Positions 48,981 through 60,996 of a stretch of 64,000 bases of DNA are shown here, piece by piece. The stretch is from Gerris lacustris. Its lineage: Eukaryota; Arthropoda; Insecta; Hemiptera; Gerridae. Position numbers and translations under genes: made by a program. The stretch lies in NCBI GenBank assembly GCA_951217055.1, contig OX578286.1:9278033-9342032 (forward strand), given 5' to 3'. A model generated the notes under the pieces. That model had not been told where the DNA came from. It did no database searches and was given only the letters and a program-made list of their open reading frames with translations. Position 1 is the first letter of the stretch; each line of letters begins with the position of its first letter.

Positions 48981-49559
48981 CCTTCTCTCCTTCAACTACC
49001 CGACCCAGAGAGTACCCTCAGGGTTCTCTGAAAGAGGGGGGGTGGGACCTAATTCCACCATCTTTGTCTTGATAAGACAACATCCTTCTCCTCTAGAGCT
49101 TATCTTCAGGGAGGAGGTGTAGATGACAGGATGATAAGTTCCAATTTATACAGCCTATCTTTACCCCTCTACTCCTTCATCCCCTAGCAATCTCCTTGTT
49201 CGTACCAATTTAAATTTGCATTTTCTTCTCCATCCTCATCCCCCCCCAAACCACCCTCTTACTCCTTTTTCGGCCGGCTCCAAACGCCTTTTGCTTAAAA
49301 AGACAAATTGCTTCCGAGATAATAATAAGAAGAGTGAATTTAAATTATATTTATTTTAAATTTAATAGCAAGTCTTTAAAAAGGGAATAAATTTAAAGTT
49401 TTCCATTTGCTCAACTTTATGAAGAAAAGTCAAAGGTATTAGGCGCCTTTAAACTTGACGAATACTTTTTCGTCGCCAATGATTAAAAATGGTTTTATAT
49501 TGGATGATTATCACTTAAGAGAAGGCAAATAAATATATATTAAATTCAATTTTGTTTAA

Positions 49560-50765
49560 CTTAACTTGATTAAACGACTTAGTGCTTGGATTATCATAAT
49601 CCATTTAATTAACTGATTCTCAATATGAAAGACTACCTCTAACTAAACAGTCTTAACCCTTAGTGCTTGGAGTGTCATAATCCATTCACTTAACAGCCTC
49701 TCATTATGAAGGGCTATCTTCAATTAAACTGACCCGAGCTCTTAAAGCTTGGAGTGACATAATCCACTCTCTTAACTGACTCATTTTATGTCACACTTTT
49801 TCTAACTAAATTGACCTTAACCCTTAGTACATGGAGTGTCATAATCCATTCACTTAACTGCCTCTCAATATGAAGGGCTATCTTCAATTAAACTGACCTG
49901 AGCTCTTAAAGCTTGGAGTGACATAATCCACTCTCTTAACTGACTCATTTTATGTCACACTTTTTCTAACTAAATTGACCTTAACCCTTAGTACATGGAG
50001 TGTCATAATCCATTCACTTAAATGCCTCTCAATATGAAGGGCTATCTTCAATTAAACTGCCCTGAGCTCTTAAAGCTTGGAGTGACATAATCCACTCTCT
50101 TAACTGACTCATTTTATGTCACACTTTTTCTAACTAAATTGACCTTAACCCTTAGTACATGGAGTGTCATAATCCATTCACTTAACTGCCTCTCAATATG
50201 AAGGGCTATCTTCAATTATACTGACCTGAGCTCTTAAAGATTGGAGTGACATAATCCACTTTATAAACTGACGTGTGCCCTAAGAGCTTGTAGAGTTATA
50301 ATCGACTCTCTAAACTGACTCACATTATTTGGCACTTTTCTAACTTAACTGACCTTAAACCTTATACCTGATTCTCAAGAGCTTGGAGTGCCATAATCCA
50401 CTTCCTAAACTGACCTGATTCACAAGAGCTTGGACTGTCATAATTCACTCTCTTAACTGACTTACATTTTGTGACACTTTTTCTAACTTATCTGACCTTA
50501 ACCCTTTAGTGCTTGGAGACTCATAATCCATTCACTTAACTGACTCTCAATAAGATGGATTATCCTTAACTAAACTGACCTTAACACTTAAAACATGGAT
50601 TACAATAATCTACTCTAAACTGACCTGAACCTTAAGTGCTTGGAGTGTCATAATTAACAATTTAAATTGACCGACATTGTGTAAGACTTTTTCTAACTAA
50701 ACTGGCCTTAACCCTTAGTGTATAGAGTGTCATAATCCATTGACTAAACCTACCTGAACCCTCAG
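49560..50765. repeat. 164-bp minisatellite built from ~82-bp half units
   Basis: TAGTACATGGAGTGTCATAA occurs at 49825, 49989 and 50153. Half units share CTTGGAGTG, CATAATCCA and TTAACTGAC. The array decays toward both ends. Confidence 0.93.
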
Positions 50766-50822
50766 AAATTGCATATTGATAAGAAAAAGCTACGAGTCTT
50801 CTAATTACAAAACTTTAATCCA

Positions 50823-50897
50823 AATATCAACACAGACAAACAAGTCTATCTACATATTAATTGCCTTTTGCCATTTCTAATTCCTATGGCTCTCTCC
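50823..50897. repeat. ~75-bp direct repeat, right copy
   Basis: Same sequence as 48905-48980 with a 4-bp deletion (ACAGACAAACAAGTC) and one change (TATGGC for TACGGC). Confidence 0.9.
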
Positions 50898-51854
50898 AAA
50901 TAATTTTAGCGTATTGACTAAAATATCATATTACATTAAATACAGTCCATCAAATTTCACCCTTTTTACTATATCAAACATGGTGCTCCGGTTTAGTTTT
51001 AAAATATTATTATTATTATTATTATTATTCAGTAGAAATCCTTCAATAAGTAAACACGAGATATTGTTTAAAAGAGAAACTTCGAAATGTATCACTTTCT
51101 TAAAGTACTTTACGGGGGGGGGAGGATAAAATCAAATCAGAATAAAATTTCAAAAAGAGATTAAACTTTTCAAGAATAAGAGAGAGAGAGAAAAATTGTA
51201 TTGCATAGAAATATTCATGGAATTTTCTTAAAGTATACATGTTTAGAGTATCCGAATCCTTTTGTTTTAGCGATGGGTTAAGGAAATATCCTAAAAACAT
51301 ACTTTTTTTCTACCTTATACTCCTCCTTTAAAATGAAACTCAACCCAAAACCCATGGATTTTGAATAAAGGATTTTGGTAGAGTGTTGTATAGGATTTTG
51401 TATTTTTGTGAGGTCGTACGCTTCAAAGCCCTCTCTCTATCCTGTTGCTCGTATAACACATAGATGTAATCAAAACATAGATGCTTTAGGAAAAGGAAGG
51501 GATTTAATATTTTAATTTTTTTTCTCCTTCCTACCCTGAAGGATTATAGTCAAACCGGTTTCAGGAAACAAAGGCTCCACTGGCTTAAGATCTTAAGCTT
51601 TTTCTGGAAGGATAAACAACAAAAAATGGAAGAAAAGAATTATTTTTTGGAAAAAAAAGGTTCTAAAACAGTGTAGATTTTAAGAAAACACAATTTAAAA
51701 AAAATAAATAAAAATAAAAACAAACGCTAACACAAAATCTTCAGCTTATTAATTTTACGCTACGTACATACCACTACATATATGTATAAAATGGTTGTGC
51801 GTGAAGTCTAACGTAAAAAGGGAGCTGCAAGACTTTCTCTATTAATAACTTTAA

Positions 51855-52220
51855 AACTTAAAATATATTTTCTTCAACTTTAAAACTTAAATAAATCTTC
51901 TTTAATTTTAAAACAAATAAATCTTCTTCAATTTTAAAACAAATAAATCTTCTTCAACTTTAAAACTTAAATAAATCTTCTTCAATTTTAAAACAAATAA
52001 ATCTTCTTCAGCTTTAAAACTTAAATAAATCTTCTTCAATTTTAAAACAAATAAATCTTCTTCAACTTTAAAACTTAAATAAATCTTCTTCAATTTTAAA
52101 ACAAATAAATCTTCTTCAGCTTTAAAACTTAAATAAATCTTCTTCAATTTTAAAACTTAAATAAATCTTCTTCAACTTTAAAACTTAAATAAATCTTCTT
52201 CTACTTTAAAACTTAAATAA
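51855..52220. repeat. ~27/30-bp minisatellite
   Basis: Alternating units of AAACTTAAATAAATCTTCTT and AAACAAATAAATCTTCTTCA. They give an artefactual minus-strand frame of KKIYLSFK-type repeats. Confidence 0.95.
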
Positions 52221-52239
52221 TGAGAGTTTTGCAACACTG

Positions 52240-52965
52240 TAGTATCTTTGTCAATTAATAGAGTAAATCTTGCAATGTGTTCAAGATTTGTCAGTGTAAT
52301 AAATGAGAAAGTTTCGCAACACTCTAGAGTTAATGTCAGTTAATAGAGTTAATTTTATAATCTGTTCAAGATTGCTAGTGTAATTAATGGAGAAAGTTTT
52401 ACAGAACAATTTAGTTTCTTTGCCAGTGTTAATGACTAAATATTGCAATGTGTTCAAGGTTTGTCAGTGGAGAAAGTTTTGCACCAATCTCTAGTCTTTG
52501 TCAATTAATAAAGTAAATATTGCAATGTGATGAAGGTTTGTAAGCGTAGTTGATGGAGAAAGTTTTGCACCAATCTATAGTCTTTGTCAATTAATAGAGT
52601 AAATATTGCAATGTGATGAAGGTTTGTAAGCGTAGTTGATGGAGAAAGTTTTGCACCAATCTATAGTCTTTGTCAATTAATAGAGTAAATATTGCAATGT
52701 GATGAAGGTTTGTAAGCGTAGTTGATGGAGAAAGTTTTGCACCAATCTATAGTCTTTGTCAGTTAATAGAGTAAATATTGCAATGTGATGAAGGTTTGTA
52801 AGCGTAGTTGATGGAGAAAGTTTTGCACCAAGCTATAGTATTTGTCAATTAATAGAGTAAATATTTCAATGTGTTGAAGTTTTGTCAGTGTAGTTGATGG
52901 AGAAAGTTTTGCACCAATCTATAGTGTCTTTGTCAGATAATAGTGTAAACAATACAATGTTTTTT
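52240..52965. repeat. 86-bp minisatellite (about 8 units)
   Basis: Units carry GTCAATTAATAGAGTAAATA, TTGCAATGTGATGAAGGTTT, GTAAGCGTAGTTGATGGAGA and TTTTGCACCAATCTATAG. GATGGAG occurs at 52638 and 52724. Outer units are diverged. Confidence 0.93.
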
Positions 52966-53853
52966 TTTTGTATAGGAAGTTACTCAACGCTCTACAACAT
53001 CTGCTAAAAAGGCAGGAAAAATCATTTAAGAAAAATATTTTTCTCTGATTTTTTTTCTTCTATTTCATAAAAAGAGGTCAAAGTTTAAATTACTCTTAAA
53101 ATATATGTCAGTGTGAGTGAGAGGGTTTTTTCAACTCAACTTGCCATTTCAAAAAAAGGTAGGTAAAGAGATTATGTGAGGATATTTTTTAGCTGCTATG
53201 GGAAACATATTTCATGAATAATATGTTGCTTTTTTCCTGGTTAGCGAGCGTTATCCTAGTGGAAAAAAGGGTCCTTTGGAAAAGGAAATGAAGTAGCCCT
53301 TACAATTTTTATACCTAAGATGAAAAAAAACGGGCGATTTTCCAACCACTGCGTCTTTTTTTTGTCACCACAGGAATAAATATATATCTATATATATAAT
53401 ATGTTAGACAGGAATTCAATACTCAAGTTGAAGTTAAGAGTTAAAAATAACGTAGTGAAATAAAATACAACAAAAAGGAGAGGTAGTAAATTTTCCTTAG
53501 AATCATCGTGGCAAGATGAGAAATGCTGCGACGAGTGCGGAGGTTAAAATCTTTTTTCTTTCTTAGATCGACTTATATTTAGCTACAGTTAAGTATGGAG
53601 CTAAAACGAACTCTCAAATTTGCAGAAAGCTATGCTCAAAGAATATGTGAATGAATAATTCTGAGAAATATGAATAAGATTGATTCACGGAGTATTTAAG
53701 ATTACAGAATTGTCTGGAGGTGGCGTTGTAATTGGGAATTCAACCAAGTGATACAGGATCGATACGTAGAACAGTTTGTGAAATGGCTGAAGGACCATAT
53801 GAGTGAGGATAGAATGGACAGCAGACGGATGGAAAGAGTTTTGCAGAATTTAG

Positions 53854-54064
53854 CCGTAAAGGCGGAGATACACATGCCGTCAAATTGGGGAAGTAGCTTG
53901 CATGCCAAACGAGGGTATTTGCCAGTAACTGGCATACCAAGGATTTTAATTAAGTTTTTATCTGTTTGCTTGCCAGCTGCAGGCATGCCATTTAACGTAT
54001 CCACGTGCAAGTAGCTGGCATGTTTTTGTTCAAGCTACAGGCATGTGTATTTCCGCCTTTATGG
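53854..54064. mobile_element. MITE, 211 bp, with ~24-bp terminal inverted repeats
   Basis: Left end CCGTAAAGGCGGAGATACAC and right end GTGTATTTCCGCCTTTATGG are inverted with two mismatches. The interior is rich in GGCATGC/GCATGCC words (TTGCATGCC, ACTGGCATACC, CAGGCATGCC). The open frames through it on both strands are by-products of the palindromes. It ends 16 bp before the next MITE. Confidence 0.8.
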
Positions 54065-54079
54065 GTATAAGATACTATC

Positions 54080-54304
54080 CTCATGCCATTATACTTTGTT
54101 ATGCTGACAGCGCGGGAAAATCGAAAATAAAATGGGAGAGGAGCCAATGAGAGCTTGAGATTTTGGCGGGTAGTAGGTCGGGCCAACTAGACAAATAAAA
54201 AAGTCACTGGATAACCTTATGATAACCACGTGGTGGTTTTATTTTTTCTCATATATAGGTTGGCCAATCTGAGATTTCAGATTTACAAAGTATAATGGCA
54301 TGAG
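54080..54304. mobile_element. MITE with nested palindromes, 225 bp (copy 1)
   Basis: Perfect 20-bp terminal inverted repeats CTCATGCCATTATACTTTGT (54080-54099 and 54285-54304) bound a core beginning GACAGCGCGGGAAAATCG. Inside are further inverted words, GGGCCAAC with GTTGGCC and AATAAAAAAGT with TTTTATTTTTT, so the whole can fold on itself. The core is shared with the element at 62810-63039, but the terminal repeats are not. Confidence 0.85.
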
Positions 54305-54750
54305 TATAAGGCACCAAAATAGACGCCTTCACTGAATAAAGACGAACACTAGAGGAGGCAAAAGCCAACCAAGAAGTGTAGTAACAAAAGTAAACAAAGA
54401 CAACCCGTCAAAAAGGTGCATGTACTTTATAATTTCTCATAGAAAGACACATGTTCAGAAAAATCATACCCCGAGGCGAAATCTAGAAATAAATTTTAGC
54501 TCTAAATTTTGGGGGGCACTACACCCGAAAAACTCTTATTTCTTGAAAACAGTCGGGTGATTTTGATTTAAAAAAATCTTAAATGTAGTCTATTTAAATT
54601 CGAATCTAACGATATAAGCCGTTTTCCCGGGAAAAATCTAGTTTCCGAGATATTGATGAAAATAAATCTGATTATATTGAAAATAGAACACAAAAAGTAA
54701 ACAACCACCTGTTGAACACATTTTAAATAACATATTAACTAAGCATACGT

Positions 54751-55337
54751 GGTCTGTCCCAAAAATACATATAAAATTTTTATTTTACATTTAATCATTT
54801 AAAACAGTTTTGTCTCCCTCAAAGTACTACCCCCCCCCCCCCCCCCTGATAAAGCGCACTTGCCCCAACGCCGTTTCCATTGTTGGAAACGTTTTTCAAA
54901 CTCTTCTACATTAAGGCTCTTGAGCTGCCTCGTCACCGCTGCTTTTATGCCATACAAGTCCCCCAAATGGTGCCCCCGAAGCAACATTTTGCACTTTGGA
55001 AAAAAAAAAAGTCACTTGGTGCCAAATCGGGTGAATATGGGAGTGGTCAGTAACAATAAGGGAGCTACGCGCCAAAAACTCGCACACAACCAACGCCGTG
55101 TTTTTCATTGTTCTTTTTTTGTAGTATTTTTTTATTTCCATGCCGACGTGACAGTAAGAAAGGGGTCGGATCAACTGTCTGCAAAGAATGAGTGACGACA
55201 CCTGCGGTGCCCTCCACCTAGCTCAGGCTTGCTTTGGTTGTTGGTGGGGGGAGAGCTTACTGTCTAGTCTCCTCACTTCCTACAAAAGTCTCTACGTATA
55301 ATTATTTTATACGTATTTATGGGACAGACTGTCGTGA
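54751..55337 (-). mobile_element. Decayed mariner-like element with inverted ends
   Basis: GGTCTGTCCCAAAAATAC near 54751 and GTATTTATGGGACAGAC near 55318 are inverted copies and bound about 585 bp. The interior carries the C-terminal end of a mariner transposase on the minus strand. Exact termini and TA duplication could not be fixed: both ends are preceded by TACG-like sequence. An autonomous mariner is about 1.3 kb, so over half has been lost. Confidence 0.75.
54835..55200 (-). pseudogene. Mariner transposase C-terminal fragment, frameshifted
   Basis: Two overlapping minus-strand frames together show mariner C-terminal order: CEFLARSSLIVTDHSHIHP, then TFFFSKVQ, then LRGHHLGDLYGIKAAVTRQL and FEKRFQQWKRRWGKC. 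The segment around HPIWHQV stands where the family has its third catalytic Asp, and that residue is not seen. A frameshift separates TFFFSKVQ from the LRGHHLG block, and the run of 16 C at 54831-54846 has replaced the family's terminal glycine-rich motif. Inactive. Confidence 0.78.
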
Positions 55338-55644
55338 CGTAGTTAAGATGATGAAAAATACATTAAGTTAACTTACTAAGAAAGGGTTTGTATTTTTCAC
55401 CTTTTTCGTATTTATACGAAATTGACAATCACAATCACAATAATAATAATAATATCAAAAAAAAACTTAAACCTAGTTTTTCATCTGCTTCCATGGCAAC
55501 GCCCAATGCTTTTTAAACTCAAACAAAAAAATATAAAATATACCAAAAAAATCGCTTTCGCGACATTCCCAGGGAAGCGTTAAACATAAAGCTGGGTAAT
55601 AATCCAAAATCGGAAATGCTGCGACTTGGTCGGCTTTTTTTTTA

Positions 55645-56312
55645 AATTTTGTCTCTTGCATCAGCCGCTGCTTGTCTTCTTGGTCGTTGCATCGATTGAA
55701 GTGGTTGCCCAGGTTGAGTTGTGTCCTTCTCGTCAACAGTTGTTTGTAACTCAAGTGGGTACAAATGTCCAATAGATCTTGTAAGCAATTTTCCTTCAGC
55801 AAGTTTAATCTTGGCCGTCCGCACGGCCCCATCACGGCCTTGAAACAATTTAATAATTTTACCTAGCTTCCACCGACTTCGTGGATTATCACCTCTAACT
55901 TGGACAACATCACCAAGTTGCGGATCTCCGGCTCGAATTCGCCCTTGGTTTATTTTATACTGGTACCTTTCTCGTAAACTGGGTAGATAGATATCGGACC
56001 AAACTTTCCAAAAGTTATCAAGTAGGCTTTGGTGGCGAAGCCAGAGATTTCGCACGTCTCCTTGGCATAAAGTTGGTAATTGTCTAAGTCTTCTAGATCA
56101 ATCTCTGGTTCCTCTAGATGTGGAATCAAAAAATAAGCTGGGGTCGGCGGCCGTTCGGAGTCACTGTCGTTAATATATGTAAGTGGACGCGAATTCACGA
56201 TATTCTCTACCTCTGTAAGAACGGTTTCCAACTCACTAATAGTGAGCCTCACACAACCAACGGTCCTTCTCAGGCAGTTTTTTACATTGGATATCAACCG
56301 CTTTCGCGACAC
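55645..56312 (-). pseudogene. BEL/Pao retrotransposon pol 3' fragment (integrase C-terminus plus DUF5641)
   Basis: A minus-strand frame from 56312 reads the C-terminal part of a BEL/Pao integrase (TISELETVLTEVENIVNSRP then LTYIND and PPTPAYFLI). After a frameshift near 56045 a second frame reads the following DUF5641-like domain (LWLRHQSLLDNFWKVWSDIY, GDVVQVRGDNPRSRWKLGKI, FQGRDGAVRTAKIKLAEG, IGHLYPLEL). In this family these parts end the Pol polyprotein. Gag, protease, reverse transcriptase, RNase H and the catalytic integrase core are absent, and I found no flanking LTR pair. The copy is truncated and frameshifted and is described as found. Confidence 0.88.
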
Positions 56313-57424
56313 AGACTACGTATGTGTGGTTCTCTCATTTAAGCGAGCTTAATGCAATAAATATTTAATATTAAGCAAATTAATAGTTAATAATAATGAG
56401 TTTATAAAAAAAAGCCATTAAAAAGGATGATTGGAGTGGCTCCAGTGCAGGGTGGGAGTCCCACTTCATTTGGAAGGTTCTATGGGTGGGTTCTTAGGTG
56501 GGTTGAAGTCACAGCTATCGATCCGCTAGCTGTGCGGATCGACACGCGTATCCGTCTGTATAGATAACAACATATTCATGTTTTCTAGGATATTTCTGGG
56601 AGAGAGATTATATGAGAAAGTTAGTATGAGTTGCCTCGGACCGATTTTTCTTTAAATTAATGGTAGATCTAAGGCGATAAGAACTTGGCCGACAAAATTA
56701 TAGTGTTCTTTCCCAAACACACTTCTTGATTTCACTTTCTTGTTGTTTTATTTTTTATATTTGAAACTTTATTGAAAATTTCCCATGTACAAAAAAAAAA
56801 AAATATGCATATAGCATAAGTAAATATATATATTTGTATACGTGCTAGATATGTATTATACTATAAATCAGGGGGGGTTGTTTATGTATGCATTACTGAT
56901 AGTCCAGGTATATTCGGCGACATTTGGTATTTTCCGAATCCGTCTGAGGGTGTTGAAGAAAAAACATGCCGGTGCTGCTTTCCCCCATGTTACTTTTTTT
57001 TCCGGTGTCTCCCTTTTTTTCGGATATTTTACCTCCTTCTTTTTCTTCCACCCCAAGTGCTGAAAAGCTGAAATATGAAGAAAGATATTTTCTGGATATT
57101 CCTTTTTATTTTTTTGTTCGTCAGAGGAGGGATGTGTCGTTTTATAGAAAAGATTCAAGATATCCTTGGAGTAGTGACAATATTCCCGTGAGGGAAAGAT
57201 GCGAATCTAAAATGCGTCTCCGGTCTTCCGACTTTATTATAAGACTGTGATAGACATTTTGTGCATTCAAATAGTTGGAGCAAAGATGAAATCATATTTT
57301 TCATAGAAATATTCCTTCTACATAGGATAATCTATCGATGATAATACTTAAAATTTCAAAATATTGCTTTATCCCTTAATTAAAATATTTCAAAAACAAA
57401 ATTTAAACAGCAATTCGCTAGATA

Positions 57425-58262
57425 TGGGAGCATCTATGGAGGTCATATTAAAGGAATAATTGGAGCGTCTATGGAGGTCATCTTAAAGGAATAATGGAAG
57501 CGTCTATGGAGGTCATCTTAAAGGAATAATGGAAGCGTCTATGGAGGTCATCTTAAAGGAATAATGGGAGCGTCTATGGAGGTCATCTTAAAGGAATAAT
57601 GGGAGCGTCTATGAGGTCATCTTAAAGGAATAATGGGAGCGTCTATGGAGATCATCTTAAAGGAGTAATGGAAGCGTCTATGGAGGTCATCTTAAAGGAA
57701 TAATGTGAGCGTCTTTGGAGGTCATCTTAAAGGAATAATGGGAGCTTCTATGAAGGTCATCTTAAAGGAATAATGGGAGCGTCCATGGAGGTCATCTTAA
57801 AGGAATAATGGGAGCGTCTATGGAGGTCATCTTTAAGGAATAATGGGAGCATCTATGGAGGTCATCTTAAAGGAATAATGGGAGCGTCTATGGAGGTCAT
57901 CTTAAAGGAATAATGGGAGCGTCTTTGGAGGTCATCTTAAAGGAATAATGTGAGCGTCTATGGAGATCATCTTAAAGGAGTAATGGAAGCGTCAATAGAG
58001 GTCATCTTAAAGGAATAATGGGAGCGTCTTTGGAGGTCATCTTAAAGGAATAATGTGAGCGTCTTTGGAGGTCATCTTAAAGAAATAATGGGAGCTTCTA
58101 TGAAGGTCATCTTAAAGGAATAATGGGAGCGTCTTTGGTGGTCATCTTAAAGGAATAATGGGAGCGTCTATGGAGGTCATCTTAAAGGAATAATGGGAGC
58201 GTCTATGGAGGTCATCTTAAAGGAATAATGGGAGCGTCTATGGAGCTCATCTTGAAAGGAAT
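57425..58262. repeat. 35-bp minisatellite (about 24 units)
   Basis: Tandem units of 35 bp read GGAGCGTCTATGGAGGTCAT then CTTAAAGGAATAATG. Variants include CGTCTTTGG, GAAGCGTC, GGAGATCATC and GTGAGCG. Variants such as GGAGCTTCTATGAAGG recur at a distance, which indicates block duplication. The last unit runs into the foldback arm as CTTGAAAGGAATAACACAAAC. Confidence 0.95.
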
Positions 58263-59035
58263 AACACAAACAGTCTCCACGTAAAAAGAAAAAAAATATT
58301 GGCAAAGCAGCTTTCAGCCTTCAAAAGGCCTTCATCAGTGCCTACGATAAACAAGAAATATTGAGCTAAACAATTTTATTACTTAAAAAAAAGAAAAAGT
58401 TAATTGTTTACCTACTTGTTTTTATGTTTATCAGTTTTAATCTATATATATAAAACTAAGAGTGACAGTGATTTACTGACTGACTGACTGATCACTAATT
58501 CTCCTACTTCCCATTGACATAGAGATTTGAAATTTAGTACATAGATAGAGTGTACCATAAATAGAAAAGCCATTTTGATTTCGATATATGGCGCCATATT
58601 GAATTATAACCACCATCTTGGATTTAATAACACTCTATTATCTCAGCTTCTAGTGGACCTAGAGATCTGAAATTTGGTACATAGACTTATGGTAGCTGGA
58701 AAAGAAAATTAAAGGAAATTTCACTTCAACATATGGCCACCGTATTGGATTTATCAAACAATAAAGTATAGAGTATTTTATTTAATGAAATGGTCTACTC
58801 AATAAACAAATATGATAGCGCAATAGGTAATAATACAGCCACTGATTCCTAAGCATGAAGCCAGAGCGAAGAGTGGGGTGAATGCTAGTTATTATGTAAG
58901 TTTGTGTTTAGGTCGATATTTCTCGTGTTTTTTTAGGCACTGATGATGGCCTTTTGAAGTCTGAAAGCTGCTTTGGCAATACATTTTTTTTTCCAGTTTA
59001 CGTGGAGAGAATGTTTGTGTTATTCCTTTAACAAC
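58255..59035. mobile_element. Foldback/MITE split by a Helitron
   Basis: The left arm (58255-58400) and right arm (58900-59035) are inverted copies: AAAGGAATAACACAAACA, TCTCCACGTAAA, GGCAAAGCAGCTTTCAG, CTTCAAAAGGCC and CATCAGTGCCTA occur in order on the left and as the reverse complement on the right. Without the Helitron the element would be about 330 bp. The left terminus abuts the 35-bp minisatellite, whose unit shares the AAAGGAATAA word. Confidence 0.82.
58441..58888 (+). mobile_element. Non-autonomous Helitron, 448 bp
   Basis: The left end is TCTATATATATAAAACT and the right end is GAATGCTAG, with host A (58440) on the left and T (58889) on the right. These are the classical Helitron rules: 5' TC, 3' CTAG (CTRR), insertion between A and T, no duplication and no terminal inverted repeats. 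The interior has the GACTGACTGACTGATC and GAAATTTGGTACATAGA motifs common in arthropod Helitron derivatives. There is no Rep/helicase ORF. The element sits in the loop of a foldback element. Confidence 0.82.
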
Positions 59036-59705
59036 TATTGTTTTAGCTTTGAAAATATATTTTGCTTTATTATTTCATTAAGCTTTTAAACGACTTAAGA
59101 ACCCAAATGCTGGAAACAAAGATACCGTTTCGATATCTCTCTTAAAGAGTAGATTTTACAAGTCTTTTATTAAAACAAAAACAATTTCGTCTAAAATCCA
59201 GCATAAATGAAAACTCAGCTACTAAGAGTACCCAATTGTTATTTTAAATATTACAAAACAATTGCGGAAACAAAAACATTGTCGTTTTGCTTTTCACCTC
59301 AAACCAACAATTTCCATTTTAATATCGTTTGACCATTCTAAATTTCGATTCCTTTTGTCTTGTAGCTCTCCTTTGTTGTAATTGTCATCGTAATTAACTT
59401 AGACTTGGGGGGGGGGGGGGGGTAAATTTCTGTTAATATTAACAAGATACAAGATTAAACAAAGACTGAACATTCATTCAGTGTTGTTAGTAAGGTGAAA
59501 TAATTGTTTTTATTGAACTTAACTCAATTATTCTCCTGAATAAGATTGACTTTACCGAGAAGTCATTTTATACAAAATTGTGCACGACAAAGGTCCTCAT
59601 AATTTTCTTGATAACGCTTTTTCTTGATAATTCGTTTTAAGAAATTTATTGGTTTTATCATTGACCGGCACCTAGACTTGGTTCGGTTAAAAATTGCTTC
59701 CTTCT

Positions 59706-60996
59706 TAGGGTTTCGTAGATGCTCTCGAAACCCTTATGCCGAGGATAAGTCCGTCTGTCCGTCGCTCTTTGGTTTATAGCGCCTAAACCATTTAAGCTTA
59801 GAGCTGAAATTTTGAAAAACTGGCGCAACTTTTTTCAATCATAGAAAAAATAAACAGTTAAAATCTAATATGCGCAATTCGCGAAATTGTTGTAAACTCA
59901 AAAATGTATATATTTTTTTTTAATTTTCGAGTGGGGTATCAAATGAAAGCTGCTGAATAGTAGGTTACAAATATATATGTTTTTTTTTTAATTTTGCATT
60001 CTTTATCTATTTTATGAGATGAAATATACCCCCAAAAAATAATTCCCCCCCCCCCCAAATATTTAGTTTTTAATATTTTGAGTAGGGTATCAAATAAAAG
60101 CTGGTAGAGATTAGGTTACAAATATATATATGCTTTTTAAAATTTCTTTTTATGAGATGAAATATACCCTAAAAAAAAATTCCTCCCACCCATATAAATT
60201 TTAAGACCACCCATAACGGGTGGTCTTAAAATTTACCTATGGTGGGGCGATGAAAATTTCCTTTAAAAAAAGTCCAGTCATGCACCATGACTTAATGAGC
60301 GAATTTTCAAAGAAATCAGCGTTTTATTGGCTTATGATAATATAGGAAAATTTTGGTTTAGAATTTGCTCGGGTGAAAACAAAAAAAATTGGTGCACAGG
60401 GGTACGGGGTACAAAAGTCAAAATAGTATTTACCCTTCAAGATGCATGTCGTTGGAAAGCTCTTTAAGAGTACTGTAATTGTTGTTATTTACACTTTTAT
60501 CATATTTTCACATAAAAGGGGGGTAAAATGGAAAAAACAAGTTATTTGACCCTATATGGTCAAAATTTGACCCCTAAATGGACTCCAAAAATTCTGGCCA
60601 ACGAACTCATCCTTTCTTTTGATATTATTGACATTATAAAATTTGTTTGAAATTTTTAAGTGCATTCTAAGGGGAGATATCGTCTGGAGTGACACATATA
60701 TACATACATATATACATACATACATAAAAAAAAGTGTTAAATTTTAGGAATCGATTCAGAATGGTCTAAAACGGATTTCCATGGAAAAATTTTTCAAAAA
60801 TTCTCATTACAAAAATTTTGAAGCCATTGCAATAGCGTAATTTTCTTTGAAAATTCGCTAAAAAAGTAATTTACTTTTTCGTTATTACCGATAAAAAACA
60901 TTGTGAGCTCCCGGGGAATCGAACCAGGGACCCCTCAGGTCGAAAAAAGAATCATAATTATATAACGGGTGTGCATAATCATCTACGAAACCGTAA
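59706..60996. mobile_element. 1.3-kb element with GGTTTCGTAGATG ends and a B box
   Basis: AGGGTTTCGTAGATG at the left is inverted as CATCTACGAAACCG at the right. The left part continues CTCGAAACCC and GTCCGTCTGTCCGTC; a similar GGGTCCGTAGGC...GTCTGTCCGTCCGTCC block lies at 4588-4650. Near the right end, read on the minus strand, a perfect pol III B box GGTTCGATTCC (60915-60925) sits in GTCCCTGGTTCGATTCCCCG. There is no coding capacity. Confidence 0.6.

Noticed and set aside
53740..54014. Plus- and minus-strand frames near 53.7-54.0 kb
   Set aside because: Most of their length is inside a palindromic MITE; the leading 35 residues before it are not recognised.
55473..55835. 120-codon minus-strand frame next to the BEL/Pao fragment
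   Set aside because: It overlaps the DUF5641-like reading in another frame, and its translation has no retroelement features.
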